In this document: positions 25,266 through 34,348 of the stretch, one piece after another
Layout: the number at the start of each line of letters is the position of its first letter
Position numbering within the stretch: position 1 is the first letter of the stretch
Source: a virus
Virus record (IMG/VR): IMGVR_UViG_3300027779_000038
Span: 1-53,700 of that record
Length of the DNA stretch: 53,700 nucleotides
Reading direction: 5' to 3' (one strand)
Notes under the pieces: model-generated
What the model was told of the DNA's origin: nothing
Seen by the model: the letters and a program-made list of their open reading frames with translations, nothing else
Database searches by the model: none
Translations under genes and position numbers: made by a program

Positions 25266-27496
25266 TGTATCAACAAACTCTATATAAAATTTTACCAGAC
25301 CATATTAAATCTAAAGTACTTAAAAGAAATAATAGATATAAAAAATGGGAGACAGGTTACAATGAAGAATATGATATTATTGTTATTAGTAAAACTGGTC
25401 AAATTGGTGAAGTATATGAAATACAAGGTCTCAAAGTGGCACTTCCATTAGAAAAGGACATTTATAAAAGATCAGGCAAAAAAGATGAACAATATTGGGA
25501 ATCTCATAGTTATCCATCAGAATTATCAAAAATTAAAACAGTTTTTGATTGGAATAATTATCCTTCCCTTTTTAAAGATAAATGGTATGATTACATTGAT
25601 GAAGAGTTTAAAAGACGCGATGAAGGGTTCTGGTTCTATAACAAAGGTAATCCTAGTTATATTACTGGTTCTCATTACATGTACCTGCAATGGACCAAGA
25701 TTGATGTTGGGCAACCAGATTTTAGGGAGTCAAACAGGATCTTTTACATTTTCTGGGAGGCATGCAAGTTGGACACCCGATCTTACGGATTGTGTTACCT
25801 TAAGAACAGACGTTCTGGATTTTCATTCATGGCATCTTCGGAACTTGTACACCAGGCAACCATCTCTTCGGATTCCAGATATGGGATATTATCGAAGACT
25901 GGAGCTGATGCAAAGAAGATGTTTACCGATAAAGTTGTACCCATATCAGTCAATTACCCCTTTTTCTTCAAACCGATCCAGGACGGTATGGACCGTCCCA
26001 AGACCGAACTCGCCTATAGGATCCCTGCCTCGAAACTCACACGGCGAAAACTTGATAAGAACGAACGTCCCGAGGACCTTGTCGGGTTGGACACCACAAT
26101 CGATTGGAAGAACACAGGGGACAACTCGTATGACGGTGAGAAACTTAAGATCCTTGCCCACGACGAATCCGGGAAATGGGAGCGTCCAGACAACATCCTC
26201 AATAACTGGCGTGTCACGAAAACAACGTTAAGATTAGGTAGCAGAATAATTGGTAGATGCATGATGGGTTCAACATCCAATGCACTAGATAAAGGAGGGA
26301 CTAATTTTAAAAAACTATATGATTCATCAAACGTCACAAATAGAAACCGTAATGGTCAGACTAACTCAGGACTATATAGTTTGTTCATACCTATGGAATG
26401 GAATTACGAAGGATACATCGATATGCATGGATTTCCTGTATTCGACACTCCAAAAAAACCCGTCGCCGGCATTGATGGATCCAAGATTCAGATCGGAGTT
26501 ATCTCGCATTGGGAAAACGAAGTTGATGGTTTAAAAGATGATCAAGATAGTTTAAACGAATTTTATCGTCAGTTTCCACGAACAGAAAAACATGCTTTTA
26601 GAGATGAAGCAAAACAATCTTTATTTAATTTAACTAAGATTTATGAACAAATAGATTATAATGAAGATTTAAGAAATACAAATATTTTAACACAAGGTAG
26701 CTTTCAATGGGAAGGAGGGGTTAAAGATACAAGAGTCATGTTTTATCCTAATAAAAATGGAAGATTTTTAATATCATGGATTCCACCATCGCAGTTACAA
26801 AATAAATATTTAATTAAAAATGGTATAAAATATCCAGGTAACGATCATACTGGTGCGTTTGGCTGTGATTCTTATGATATATCAGGAACAGTAGACGGTA
26901 GAGGTTCAAATGGATCTCTTCATGGTTTAACTAAGTTTTCTATGGAGGATGTTCCTCCTAATAGTTTTTTTTTAGAATACATAGCAAGACCCCAAACTTC
27001 TGATATATTTTTTGAAGAAGTATTAATGGCTTTAGTTTTTTATGGTATGCCAATATTAGCTGAAAATAACAAACCAAGATTGTTATACTACTTAAAAAGA
27101 AGAGGATACAGGGGATATTCTATAAATAGACCAGACAAAACATATAATAAACTATCTGTAACAGAAAGAGAAATAGGTGGTATACCTAATTCAAGTGAAG
27201 ATATAAAGCAAGCTCACGCAGCTGCTGTAGAGGATTATATAGAAAATTTTGTTGGTCAAGTAAACGAAGGATATGGAGACATGTATTTTCAAAGAACACT
27301 AGAAGATTGGGCTAAGTTTAATATAAATAACAGAACAAAACATGATGCGTCTATTAGTTCGGGGTTAGCAATAATGGCGTGTAATAAAAATAGATATGCA
27401 CCATATGCTGAAAGGATAATATCAAAAGTCCCAGTTGGTATTAAAAGATATGACAATAAAGGGTACAATTCAAAAATAATGAAAATAAATGGTTAA
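25265..27496 (+). CDS. terL: Terminase large subunit (ATPase-nuclease)
   Basis: The 743-residue product shows a deviant Walker A around 'LKNRRSGFS' (Lys180, Arg182, Arg183), a Walker B 'ILAHDESGKW' (Asp300-Glu301) and a coupling stretch 'RCMMGSTSN'. A RuvC/RNase-H-like nuclease region begins at 'FGCDSYDISG' (Asp535) and has a late acidic site at 'KHDASISSG'. It should drive DNA into the prohead through the portal and cut the concatemer. Two blocks in the middle (about 25676-26220 and 26385-26520) are far richer in G/C and use Arg codons CGT/CGG/CGA, unlike the rest, though the frame and motifs are intact. The last 8 bases overlap the portal gene. Confidence 0.9.
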   Translation: MYQQTLYKILPDHIKSKVLKRNNRYKKWETGYNEEYDIIVISKTGQIGEVYEIQGLKVALPLEKDIYKRSGKKDEQYWESHSYPSELSKIKTVFDWNNYPSLFKDKWYDYIDEEFKRRDEGFWFYNKGNPSYITGSHYMYLQWTKIDVGQPDFRESNRIFYIFWEACKLDTRSYGLCYLKNRRSGFSFMASSELVHQATISSDSRYGILSKTGADAKKMFTDKVVPISVNYPFFFKPIQDGMDRPKTELAYRIPASKLTRRKLDKNERPEDLVGLDTTIDWKNTGDNSYDGEKLKILAHDESGKWERPDNILNNWRVTKTTLRLGSRIIGRCMMGSTSNALDKGGTNFKKLYDSSNVTNRNRNGQTNSGLYSLFIPMEWNYEGYIDMHGFPVFDTPKKPVAGIDGSKIQIGVISHWENEVDGLKDDQDSLNEFYRQFPRTEKHAFRDEAKQSLFNLTKIYEQIDYNEDLRNTNILTQGSFQWEGGVKDTRVMFYPNKNGRFLISWIPPSQLQNKYLIKNGIKYPGNDHTGAFGCDSYDISGTVDGRGSNGSLHGLTKFSMEDVPPNSFFLEYIARPQTSDIFFEEVLMALVFYGMPILAENNKPRLLYYLKRRGYRGYSINRPDKTYNKLSVTEREIGGIPNSSEDIKQAHAAAVEDYIENFVGQVNEGYGDMYFQRTLEDWAKFNINNRTKHDASISSGLAIMACNKNRYAPYAERIISKVPVGIKRYDNKGYNSKIMKING

Positions 27497-29900
27497 CATT
27501 AACTATAACAGCACTTTTCCAAATCAGGTAGTACCTGAAGAAGAGAAAAAAACCTACAAGTATGGTTTAGCCGTTGCGCAAGCTATAGAACACGAATGGT
27601 TTAGAAACAATAGTGGACAAAATAGATTTATTGATAATTTTCAAAATTTTAATAGATTAAGATTATATGCAAGAGGCGAACAGCCAATACAAAAATATAA
27701 AGATGAGTTGTCTATAAATGGAGATTTATCTTATTTAAATTTAGATTGGAAACCAGTACCTGTTTTAGCTAAGTTTGTAGATATAGTAGTTAATGGTATG
27801 ACTGAAAAAGGTTATCAAATAAAAACTTTTGCTCAAGATCCTTTTGCTTTAAAACAAAAAACTCAATTTGCTCAAAATGCAATAAGAGATATAGAAAACA
27901 AAGAAGCTATAAATTCTTTACAATCTAAGCTAGGTCCTAATGCTAACTTATTTGCATCAGCTAATCCAGATAGTTTACCTGGAACAACAGAGGAATTAGA
28001 TTTATATTTACAATTAAACTTTAAGCAAGCTGTTGAGATAGCTGAAGAAGAAGTTTTAGAAAACATATTACAATATAATAAATTTGATGAAACTAAAAAA
28101 AGGTTAGCTCAAGATTTAACAATACTAGGTATAAGTTGTGTTAAAACAAGTTTTAATTTATCAGAAGGAGTTACAATTGATTATGTTAATCCAGCAAATA
28201 TTGTTTATTCATACACTGATGATCCTAATTTTGAAGATATATATTATGTAGGAGAAGTTAAAAGTATGACTTTAGCTGAAGTTAAAAGACAATTTCCTAG
28301 TTTAACAGACCAAGAATTAGAAAAAATTCAAAAATACCCTGGTAGAAGTTCACATACAAGTAACTTCTGGGGTCAACAAACTCAAGATCAAGTACAAATT
28401 TTGTTCTTTGAATATAAAACGTATCACGATCAAGTATTTAAAATAAAACAAACTGAGCAAGGTTTAGAAAAAACTTTAGAAAAACCAGATACTTTTAATC
28501 CACCACCTAATGATAATTTTGAAAGAATATCAAGATCTATAGAGGTTTTATATTCTGGAGCTAAGGTTTTAGGTATGGGTAGTGAAATTTTAGAATGGAA
28601 GTTATGTGAAAATATGACTAGACCCTTTGCTGATACTACTAAGGTTAATATGAATTATGTAATTTCTGCACCTAGAATGTATCAAGGAAGAATAGATTCA
28701 TTAGTAAGTAGAATAACTGGTTTTGCTGATATGATTCAAATTACTCATTTAAAATTACAACAAGTATTATCTCGTATTGTTCCAGATGGTGTTTATTTAG
28801 ATGTTGATGGTTTAGCTGAAGTAGATTTAGGTAATGGAACAAACTATAATCCTCAGGAAGCATTAAACATGTATTTTCAAACTGGTAGTATAGTTGGTAG
28901 ATCATTAACACAAGATGGGGATCCTAACAGGGGTAAAGTACCAATACAGGAACTACAAAGTTCTAATGGTATGTCTAAGGTTCAATCAATGATACAAACT
29001 TATCAATATTATTTACAAATGATAAGAGATGTCACTGGTCTTAATGAAGCTAGAGATGGAAGTTCACCAGATAAAAATGCGCTAGTAGGTTTACAAAAAA
29101 TGGCTGCTGCTAATTCTAATACAGCAACTAGACACATATTACAATCATTAATGTATTCTACAGTTAGAACTTGTGAGAATATAAGTTTAAGAGTAGCTGA
29201 TATGCTACAATTTCCAACAACTAAAGCATCGCTAATAGGTAGTATAAATGGATTTAATGTTGCTACCTTGGGCGAAATAGAAAAACTTGCTCTTCATGAT
29301 TTTGGTATATTTTTAGAATTAGAACCTGACGAAGAAGAAAAAGCACAACTAGAACAAAGTATACAAATAGCTCTTCAGCAAAAAACAATTGGGTTAGAAG
29401 ATGCAATTGATTTAAGAGAGGTCAAAAACCTCAAGCTTGCTAATCAAATGCTTAAATTTAGACAAAAGAAAAAAGAAGAAAAAGACAGGGCTCAACAATT
29501 AGAAAATATACAGGCTCAAGCTCAAGCTAATTCTCAATCAGCTGAAAAAGCAGCTATGGCTGAAGTTCAAAAAAACCAAGCATTAGCAGAAACAGAAGTT
29601 CAAATAGAACAAGCTAAATCTCAGTTTGAAATTCAAAGAATGGAACAAGAGGTTATGAATAAAAAACAATTGATGGCTGAAGAGTTTAGTTATCAAATGC
29701 AATTAGCTCAAATGGAACAACAAGGCCAAAGACAAAAAGAACAATCAGTAGAAGATCGTAAAGACAATAGAGTGCAAATACAAGGTACACAACAAAGTGA
29801 ACTTATAGACCAACGACAAAACAATTTATTACCTAAAAATTTTGAATCAAGTAATGATAGTTTAGATGGTTTTGGATTAGAGCAATTTAATCCTAGTTAA
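27489..29900 (+). CDS. Portal protein
   Basis: 803 residues, directly after terL with an 8-base overlap. N-terminal helices ('LRLYARGEQPIQKYKDELS') and 'WKPVPVLAKFVDIVVNGM' are typical of large portals from Bacteroidetes podoviruses. The middle is mixed alpha/beta. The region around 'RDVTGLNEARDGSSPDKNAL' is the usual portal 'TGLNE' signature. The last ~160 residues form a Gln/Glu/Lys-rich coiled coil, a long barrel helix that may extend into the capsid. Twelve copies should form the DNA channel at one vertex. Confidence 0.85.
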   Translation: MVNINYNSTFPNQVVPEEEKKTYKYGLAVAQAIEHEWFRNNSGQNRFIDNFQNFNRLRLYARGEQPIQKYKDELSINGDLSYLNLDWKPVPVLAKFVDIVVNGMTEKGYQIKTFAQDPFALKQKTQFAQNAIRDIENKEAINSLQSKLGPNANLFASANPDSLPGTTEELDLYLQLNFKQAVEIAEEEVLENILQYNKFDETKKRLAQDLTILGISCVKTSFNLSEGVTIDYVNPANIVYSYTDDPNFEDIYYVGEVKSMTLAEVKRQFPSLTDQELEKIQKYPGRSSHTSNFWGQQTQDQVQILFFEYKTYHDQVFKIKQTEQGLEKTLEKPDTFNPPPNDNFERISRSIEVLYSGAKVLGMGSEILEWKLCENMTRPFADTTKVNMNYVISAPRMYQGRIDSLVSRITGFADMIQITHLKLQQVLSRIVPDGVYLDVDGLAEVDLGNGTNYNPQEALNMYFQTGSIVGRSLTQDGDPNRGKVPIQELQSSNGMSKVQSMIQTYQYYLQMIRDVTGLNEARDGSSPDKNALVGLQKMAAANSNTATRHILQSLMYSTVRTCENISLRVADMLQFPTTKASLIGSINGFNVATLGEIEKLALHDFGIFLELEPDEEEKAQLEQSIQIALQQKTIGLEDAIDLREVKNLKLANQMLKFRQKKKEEKDRAQQLENIQAQAQANSQSAEKAAMAEVQKNQALAETEVQIEQAKSQFEIQRMEQEVMNKKQLMAEEFSYQMQLAQMEQQGQRQKEQSVEDRKDNRVQIQGTQQSELIDQRQNNLLPKNFESSNDSLDGFGLEQFNPS

Positions 29901-29924
29901 TTATTATTAATTTTATATTATATT

Positions 29925-31175
29925 ATGTCAAATCAAGAAACACAAATAAAAGAAAAAGAAGAGATTAAATTAGAAACTAAAAATCTTTCACCTACCAAAA
30001 CAGAAGGTGAATTTAAAATAAAGTCTGCTAAAAAGATGAAAAATCTTGGAGAAAAATCAACTCCTAAAATAATAAAAGTAGATTTAACAAAAACAAAAGA
30101 AGATGCCATTCAAACACAGGAGACAAATGATAGCAATGTTGTTGTCAAAAAACTCGAAGACAGTAAAAACAGCGAAGGATTGGTTAAGGAAATACGGACC
30201 ACCGAAGAAAAAGTAGAAGAAACATCTGATTCACCAATACAAGAAATAACTGATGAAGAAAGTAACATTGACGAGAGCGGAGTGGCAGGAAGCAATGAAA
30301 TTACCCACGCCGTATCAGAACAAAAAGAAATACCAAAGGAAGTTGAAGCACAAAAACTACCTGAAAATATAGAAAAATTAATTAAATTCATGAAAGACAC
30401 CGGTGGTGATGTGAACGATTATGCACGTTTAAACGCTGATTATACAAACATAGACAGTGAGTCTTTATTACATGAATATTACAAAACAGCTAAACCACAT
30501 CTTAATGCAGAAGAAAGAGGATTTATAATTGAAGACTCTTTCCATTTTGATGAGGAATTAGATGAGGCAAGAGACATTCGTAAGAAAAAACTTGCCTATA
30601 AAGAAGAAGTTGCAAAAGCTAAAAACTATTTAGAGGGATTGAAAACAAAATATTACGACGAAATCAAGTTGAGACCCGGCGTAACTCAAGACCAACAAAA
30701 AGCTACAGATTTTTTCAACCGATTTAATGAGGAAAAAAAAGCAGGTGATGCTAGACACGTGGAGTTTATAGCCAAAACTAAATCGCTCCTTAACGATGAT
30801 TTCAAAGGTTTTGATTTTAAAGTAGGGGACAAAAAATTTAGATATGGTATTAAAGATCCTTCAAGTGTTGCTGATAATCAAGGTGATATTTCTAATTTCA
30901 TTAAGACGTTCTTAAATGATAAAGGAGAAATAGGAGATCACAAAGGTTATCACAAAGCTTTATATGCGGCCAAGAATGCTGATACAATAGCCCAACATTT
31001 TTATGATCAAGGTAAAACTGATTCAATAAAAGATCAATTAGCTAAGTCTAAAAATATAAGTACTCAACCTAGAAAAACATCTGAAGGTAATGTATTTGTT
31101 CAAGGTTTAAAAGTAAAAGCAATTAGTGGACTTGATTCTTCACAATTAAAAATCAAAAAAAAGAAATTTAACTAA
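29925..31175 (+). CDS. Probable head scaffolding/assembly protein (416 aa)
   Basis: Lies between portal and major capsid genes, where scaffolds are usually found. The first ~145 residues are highly charged and low in hydrophobic residues (Glu/Lys/Thr-rich, 'IKEKEEIKLETKNL'), probably disordered. The rest is helical and coiled-coil-like ('KLAYKEEVAKAKNYLEGLKT'). A short basic C-terminus ('LKIKKKKFN') could bind the capsid protein. No protease motif found. Parts of the 5' half use more G/C-rich codons. Start leader 'ttatattatattatg' is identical to that of the gene at 32742. Confidence 0.6.
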   Translation: MSNQETQIKEKEEIKLETKNLSPTKTEGEFKIKSAKKMKNLGEKSTPKIIKVDLTKTKEDAIQTQETNDSNVVVKKLEDSKNSEGLVKEIRTTEEKVEETSDSPIQEITDEESNIDESGVAGSNEITHAVSEQKEIPKEVEAQKLPENIEKLIKFMKDTGGDVNDYARLNADYTNIDSESLLHEYYKTAKPHLNAEERGFIIEDSFHFDEELDEARDIRKKKLAYKEEVAKAKNYLEGLKTKYYDEIKLRPGVTQDQQKATDFFNRFNEEKKAGDARHVEFIAKTKSLLNDDFKGFDFKVGDKKFRYGIKDPSSVADNQGDISNFIKTFLNDKGEIGDHKGYHKALYAAKNADTIAQHFYDQGKTDSIKDQLAKSKNISTQPRKTSEGNVFVQGLKVKAISGLDSSQLKIKKKKFN

Positions 31176-31187
31176 AAAAATTAAAAA

Positions 31188-32669
31188 ATGAGTTTAATAC
31201 CACAATTTGGTACGATAGTACCTTCGCAAACACAACAATTATTAGCTAGTGCATATCTAGCTTTTGATGGTGCTGCTGGAGGTAACTTCGCACAACAATA
31301 TCTACCTGAGTTATACGAACAAGAAGTAGAGCGTTATGGAAACAGAACGTTATCAGGCTTCTTACGTATGGTAGGGGCAGAAATGCCTATGACATCCGAT
31401 CAAGTTATTTGGTCAGAACAAAACAGATTACACATAGCTTACACTAATTGTGTTAATAATCAAGGTGCTGCTAACCCAACAATTACTATTCCTGTAACTG
31501 CTGCTGGTGTTGTACCTGCTATTGCTAACGTAATTAGTCCAGGTCAAACAATAGTAGTAATGGATAATGCGGGTAACGAAGCAAAATGTTATGTATCTGC
31601 AAGTAATACGGCAACAGCAGGTGCTGGTGCTGGTGCTTTAACTGTACAACCATATTTAACTGCTGGTCTTCCAGCGGCTACAATGGGTGCCACTGTTAAG
31701 ATATTTGTATACGGTTCGGAATTTACTAAAGGTGCTGCTACTGCAAATGCAGGCGCGGGTGCTTTAGCAAACAACAATGCCTTACAACCACAAGTAACTA
31801 TTACTCCTACTTTTACACAATTCTCTAACTCTCCTATTATCATAAGAAACGTTTATACAATAAATGGATCTGATATGGCACAAATAGGTTGGGTTGAAGT
31901 TGCTACAGAAGATGGAACAACTGGATACTTATGGTACTTAAAAGCTGAATCTGAAACAAGATTACGTTTTGAAGATTACTTAGAAATGGTATGTGTTGAA
32001 GGTGAACAAACTGCTGCGGCATCTGGAGTTGCTGTTTTAGCAGCTGGTCTTGGTGGTACTCAGGGTTTATTCTCTGCAATTTCTGCTAGAGGTAACGTTG
32101 AAATTGGATTTGCTGGCGCAGCTGGTTTAGACGACTTTGATGAAATTCTTAAGAATTTAGATACTCAAGGAGCTATCGAAGAAAATATGCTTTTCTTAAA
32201 TAGATCAACTTCTTTAGAATTCGATAACATGCTTTCGCAAGTATCTATGGGTTCTGCTGGAGGTACTGCTTATGGATTATTTGAAAACTCTGAAGAAATG
32301 GCATTAAATCTTGGATTTAGTGGTTTTCGCAGAGGATCTTATGACTTTTATAAAACTGACTGGAAATACCTAAATGATGCATCAACTCGTGGAGCTCAAT
32401 CAGGACCATCTTCTATTGAAGGTGTTTTAGTACCTGCTGGAACTTCAACAGTTTATGACCAAATTTTAGGAACAAACATCAGACGACCATTTTTACACGT
32501 TAGATATAGAGCTTCTCAAACAGAAGACAGACGTATGAAGTCTTGGTTAACTGGTTCTGCTGGTGGTGCGTATACTTCAAATCTTGATGCTATGGAAGTT
32601 AACTTCCTATCTGAAAGATGTTTAGTAACACAGGCTGCTAACAACTTCGTTTTATTCCAAGGAGTTTAA
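31188..32669 (+). CDS. Major capsid protein
   Basis: 493 residues, placed after portal and scaffold and before connector genes. The sequence shows an N-terminal helical arm ('LYEQEVERYGNRTLSGFLRM'), Ala/Gly/Thr-rich inserted domain (about 90-215) and later strands and helices ('TRLRFEDYLEMVCVEGEQTA', 'SGFRRGSYDFYKTDWKYLND'), consistent with an HK97-like fold with an insertion. It is the only gene followed closely by a strong hairpin, which fits an abundant transcript. Identification rests on position, size and composition. Confidence 0.8.
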   Translation: MSLIPQFGTIVPSQTQQLLASAYLAFDGAAGGNFAQQYLPELYEQEVERYGNRTLSGFLRMVGAEMPMTSDQVIWSEQNRLHIAYTNCVNNQGAANPTITIPVTAAGVVPAIANVISPGQTIVVMDNAGNEAKCYVSASNTATAGAGAGALTVQPYLTAGLPAATMGATVKIFVYGSEFTKGAATANAGAGALANNNALQPQVTITPTFTQFSNSPIIIRNVYTINGSDMAQIGWVEVATEDGTTGYLWYLKAESETRLRFEDYLEMVCVEGEQTAAASGVAVLAAGLGGTQGLFSAISARGNVEIGFAGAAGLDDFDEILKNLDTQGAIEENMLFLNRSTSLEFDNMLSQVSMGSAGGTAYGLFENSEEMALNLGFSGFRRGSYDFYKTDWKYLNDASTRGAQSGPSSIEGVLVPAGTSTVYDQILGTNIRRPFLHVRYRASQTEDRRMKSWLTGSAGGAYTSNLDAMEVNFLSERCLVTQAANNFVLFQGV

Positions 32670-32684
32670 TATTAATGTAAAGAC

Positions 32685-32718
32685 AAGGGTGTCGTTTGGC
32701 ACCCTTACTTTACTATTT
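32685..32718 (+). terminator. Hairpin terminator after the major capsid gene
   Basis: The arms 'aagggtgtc' (32685-32693) and 'ggcaccctt' (32698-32706) pair over nine positions, with one T-G wobble and a four-base loop 'gttt'. The following bases are T-rich (actttactatttt). It lies 16 bases after the capsid stop. It could end most transcripts there or protect the capsid mRNA 3' end while some polymerase reads on. Confidence 0.75.
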
Positions 32719-32741
32719 TAACTATTTAATTATATTATATT

Positions 32742-33506
32742 ATGACAACAAAAACAAAAACTCAACAACAAGGTTGGGAAATAAAAGATAGAACATATTT
32801 AGTAAAAGGTGTTAATCAACCTTTAACTTTAAAAATACCATCAAGACACACAACTAAGCATGCTTTACTGTGGTTTGATGAAAAATTAAATGAGCAAAGA
32901 GAGATAAGATATGCTACAAACCAAAATTCACCATTTAAGGATGAACAAAAAGGTGAAGCCACTCTTGGTCATATAATATTTAAAGATGGTTCTTTGACAG
33001 TAAGAAAGAAAGAACAAGCTTTACAAAAAATACTATCATTATACCATCCTTTAAAAGGTAACAAGTATAATGAACTAAACGTTATAGAGGATGCTAAGGA
33101 TGAATTAGTAAATTTAGAATTAGAAATAGATGCTTTAAACATAGCTAGAGGTTTAGATGTTGACGAAGCAGAGGCAATATTAAGAGTTGAAATGGGATCT
33201 AAAGTATCAGAGATGAGTTCTAAGGAGATCAAAAGAGATTTACTTATGTTTGCTAAAGATAACGCAGAATTGTTTCTAAACTTAGCTAAAGATGATAATG
33301 TTCAATTAAGAAATTTTGCTATAAAAGCAACAGAGGCTGGAATTATTAAACTAGCTTCAGATCAAAAAACATTCCAATGGGCTACAAACGGTAAAAAGCT
33401 AATGACTGTACCTTTTGATGAACATCCATATGCTGCTATGGCTTCTTTCTTTAAAACAGATGAAGGTTTAGATATTTATAAATCAATAGAGAAAAAACTT
33501 TCTTAA
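32742..33506 (+). CDS. Head-associated hypothetical protein (254 aa)
   Basis: Lies between capsid and connector genes, bracketed by two hairpins. The first half is beta-rich ('YLVKGVNQPLTLKIPSRHTT', 'HALLWFDEKLNEQREIRYAT'), and the second half is helical. 'PSRHTTKHALLWFDE...IRYATNQNSPF' is a conserved-looking block that I remember from marine phages after their capsid genes, without an assigned job. No catalytic motif. Possibly a head-completion or decoration protein. Start leader identical to that at 29913-29927. Confidence 0.6.
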   Translation: MTTKTKTQQQGWEIKDRTYLVKGVNQPLTLKIPSRHTTKHALLWFDEKLNEQREIRYATNQNSPFKDEQKGEATLGHIIFKDGSLTVRKKEQALQKILSLYHPLKGNKYNELNVIEDAKDELVNLELEIDALNIARGLDVDEAEAILRVEMGSKVSEMSSKEIKRDLLMFAKDNAELFLNLAKDDNVQLRNFAIKATEAGIIKLASDQKTFQWATNGKKLMTVPFDEHPYAAMASFFKTDEGLDIYKSIEKKLS

Positions 33507-33519
33507 TGTGTAATACTAA

Positions 33520-33544
33520 TAAGGGAGGTGTAATGCCTCCTTTA
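33520..33544 (+). terminator. Hairpin terminator-like structure after the 254-aa gene
   Basis: The arms 'taagggagg' (33520-33528) and 'cctccttta' (33536-33544) pair over nine positions with one G-T wobble, around a seven-base loop 'tgtaatg'. The tail is 'ttataataaaa', so the U tract is weak. It is 13 bases downstream of the stop and 19 bases before the next gene, so read-through is expected. Confidence 0.6.
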
Positions 33545-33562
33545 TTATAATAAAAATAACAA

Positions 33563-34342
33563 ATGGCTATATCCGTAAATACCGTATATCAAACGGTTTT
33601 ATTAATATTAAACAAAGAACAAAGAGGTTATATAACCCCTGAAGAGTTTAATAAAATTAGTAATCAAGTGCAACTTGAAATATTTGAAAAGTATTTTGAA
33701 GATATTAATCAGCAAATAAGAGTACCGCAAACCGATACAGATTATGCTGATAGGGTTGTTAATCTTGATGAAAAAATAGCTATATTTAAAACATTTGGTA
33801 ATGCTCTTCCAACAACCCTACCTGATGGTATAACAAACTATTGGAATCTTCCTGTTGTAGATGCATTTGGAAATGATGTTCAATCGACATCTAGTACGCC
33901 TTTTTATAGACTAGGTACCGTGTTGTATAATAATGAAATAGAAGTGGAGCGAATAGATCGTTCTGATTTTTATCATGTAAATAGTTCTTTACTTACTAAG
34001 CCTACAAAAACTTATCCAGTTTATTTATATGAAAACGAAAAATTATTTGTAAAACCTAATTCTATAAATAACCCAGGAGACATACAAATTGACTTTATAA
34101 GAAAACCGGCGCCACCAATTTGGGCTTTTAGCGTAGGTTCTTTAGGTCAATATATATTTAACTCAAACGTAAAGTCAGCTGCTTTGCCTAGTGGTCATGT
34201 TGATTTTGAACTTCACAAATCTGAACAAACTAGTTTAATAATAGAAATATTAATGTATGCTGGTATAATAATAAGAGATCCTCAAATAATACAAGCAGCA
34301 GCTCAAGAATCAGCTACAAATGAACAAAACTCAAAAAGTTAA
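33563..34342 (+). CDS. Head-tail connector/ring protein (259 aa)
   Basis: The N-terminus 'ILNKEQRGYITPEEFNKISN' followed by 'QVQLEIFEKYF' is the hallmark of the first connector or ring protein in Bacteroidetes podoviruses, as I recall. The middle is beta-rich with acidic loops, and the C-terminus is helical with 'KSEQTSLIIEILMYAGIIIR'. It should attach below the portal. It is followed by another connector gene after a 6-base gap. Confidence 0.7.
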   Translation: MAISVNTVYQTVLLILNKEQRGYITPEEFNKISNQVQLEIFEKYFEDINQQIRVPQTDTDYADRVVNLDEKIAIFKTFGNALPTTLPDGITNYWNLPVVDAFGNDVQSTSSTPFYRLGTVLYNNEIEVERIDRSDFYHVNSSLLTKPTKTYPVYLYENEKLFVKPNSINNPGDIQIDFIRKPAPPIWAFSVGSLGQYIFNSNVKSAALPSGHVDFELHKSEQTSLIIEILMYAGIIIRDPQIIQAAAQESATNEQNSKS

Positions 34343-34348
34343 TAAACT

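Noticed and set aside
25485-26231. Long + strand frame (248 codons) inside terL
   Set aside because: It is open only because the GC-rich island lacks stop codons in other frames; terL's own frame there carries the ATPase motifs.
26014-26337. Minus-strand frames opposite terL
   Set aside because: Same effect of the GC-rich island; no start context and no sensible protein composition.
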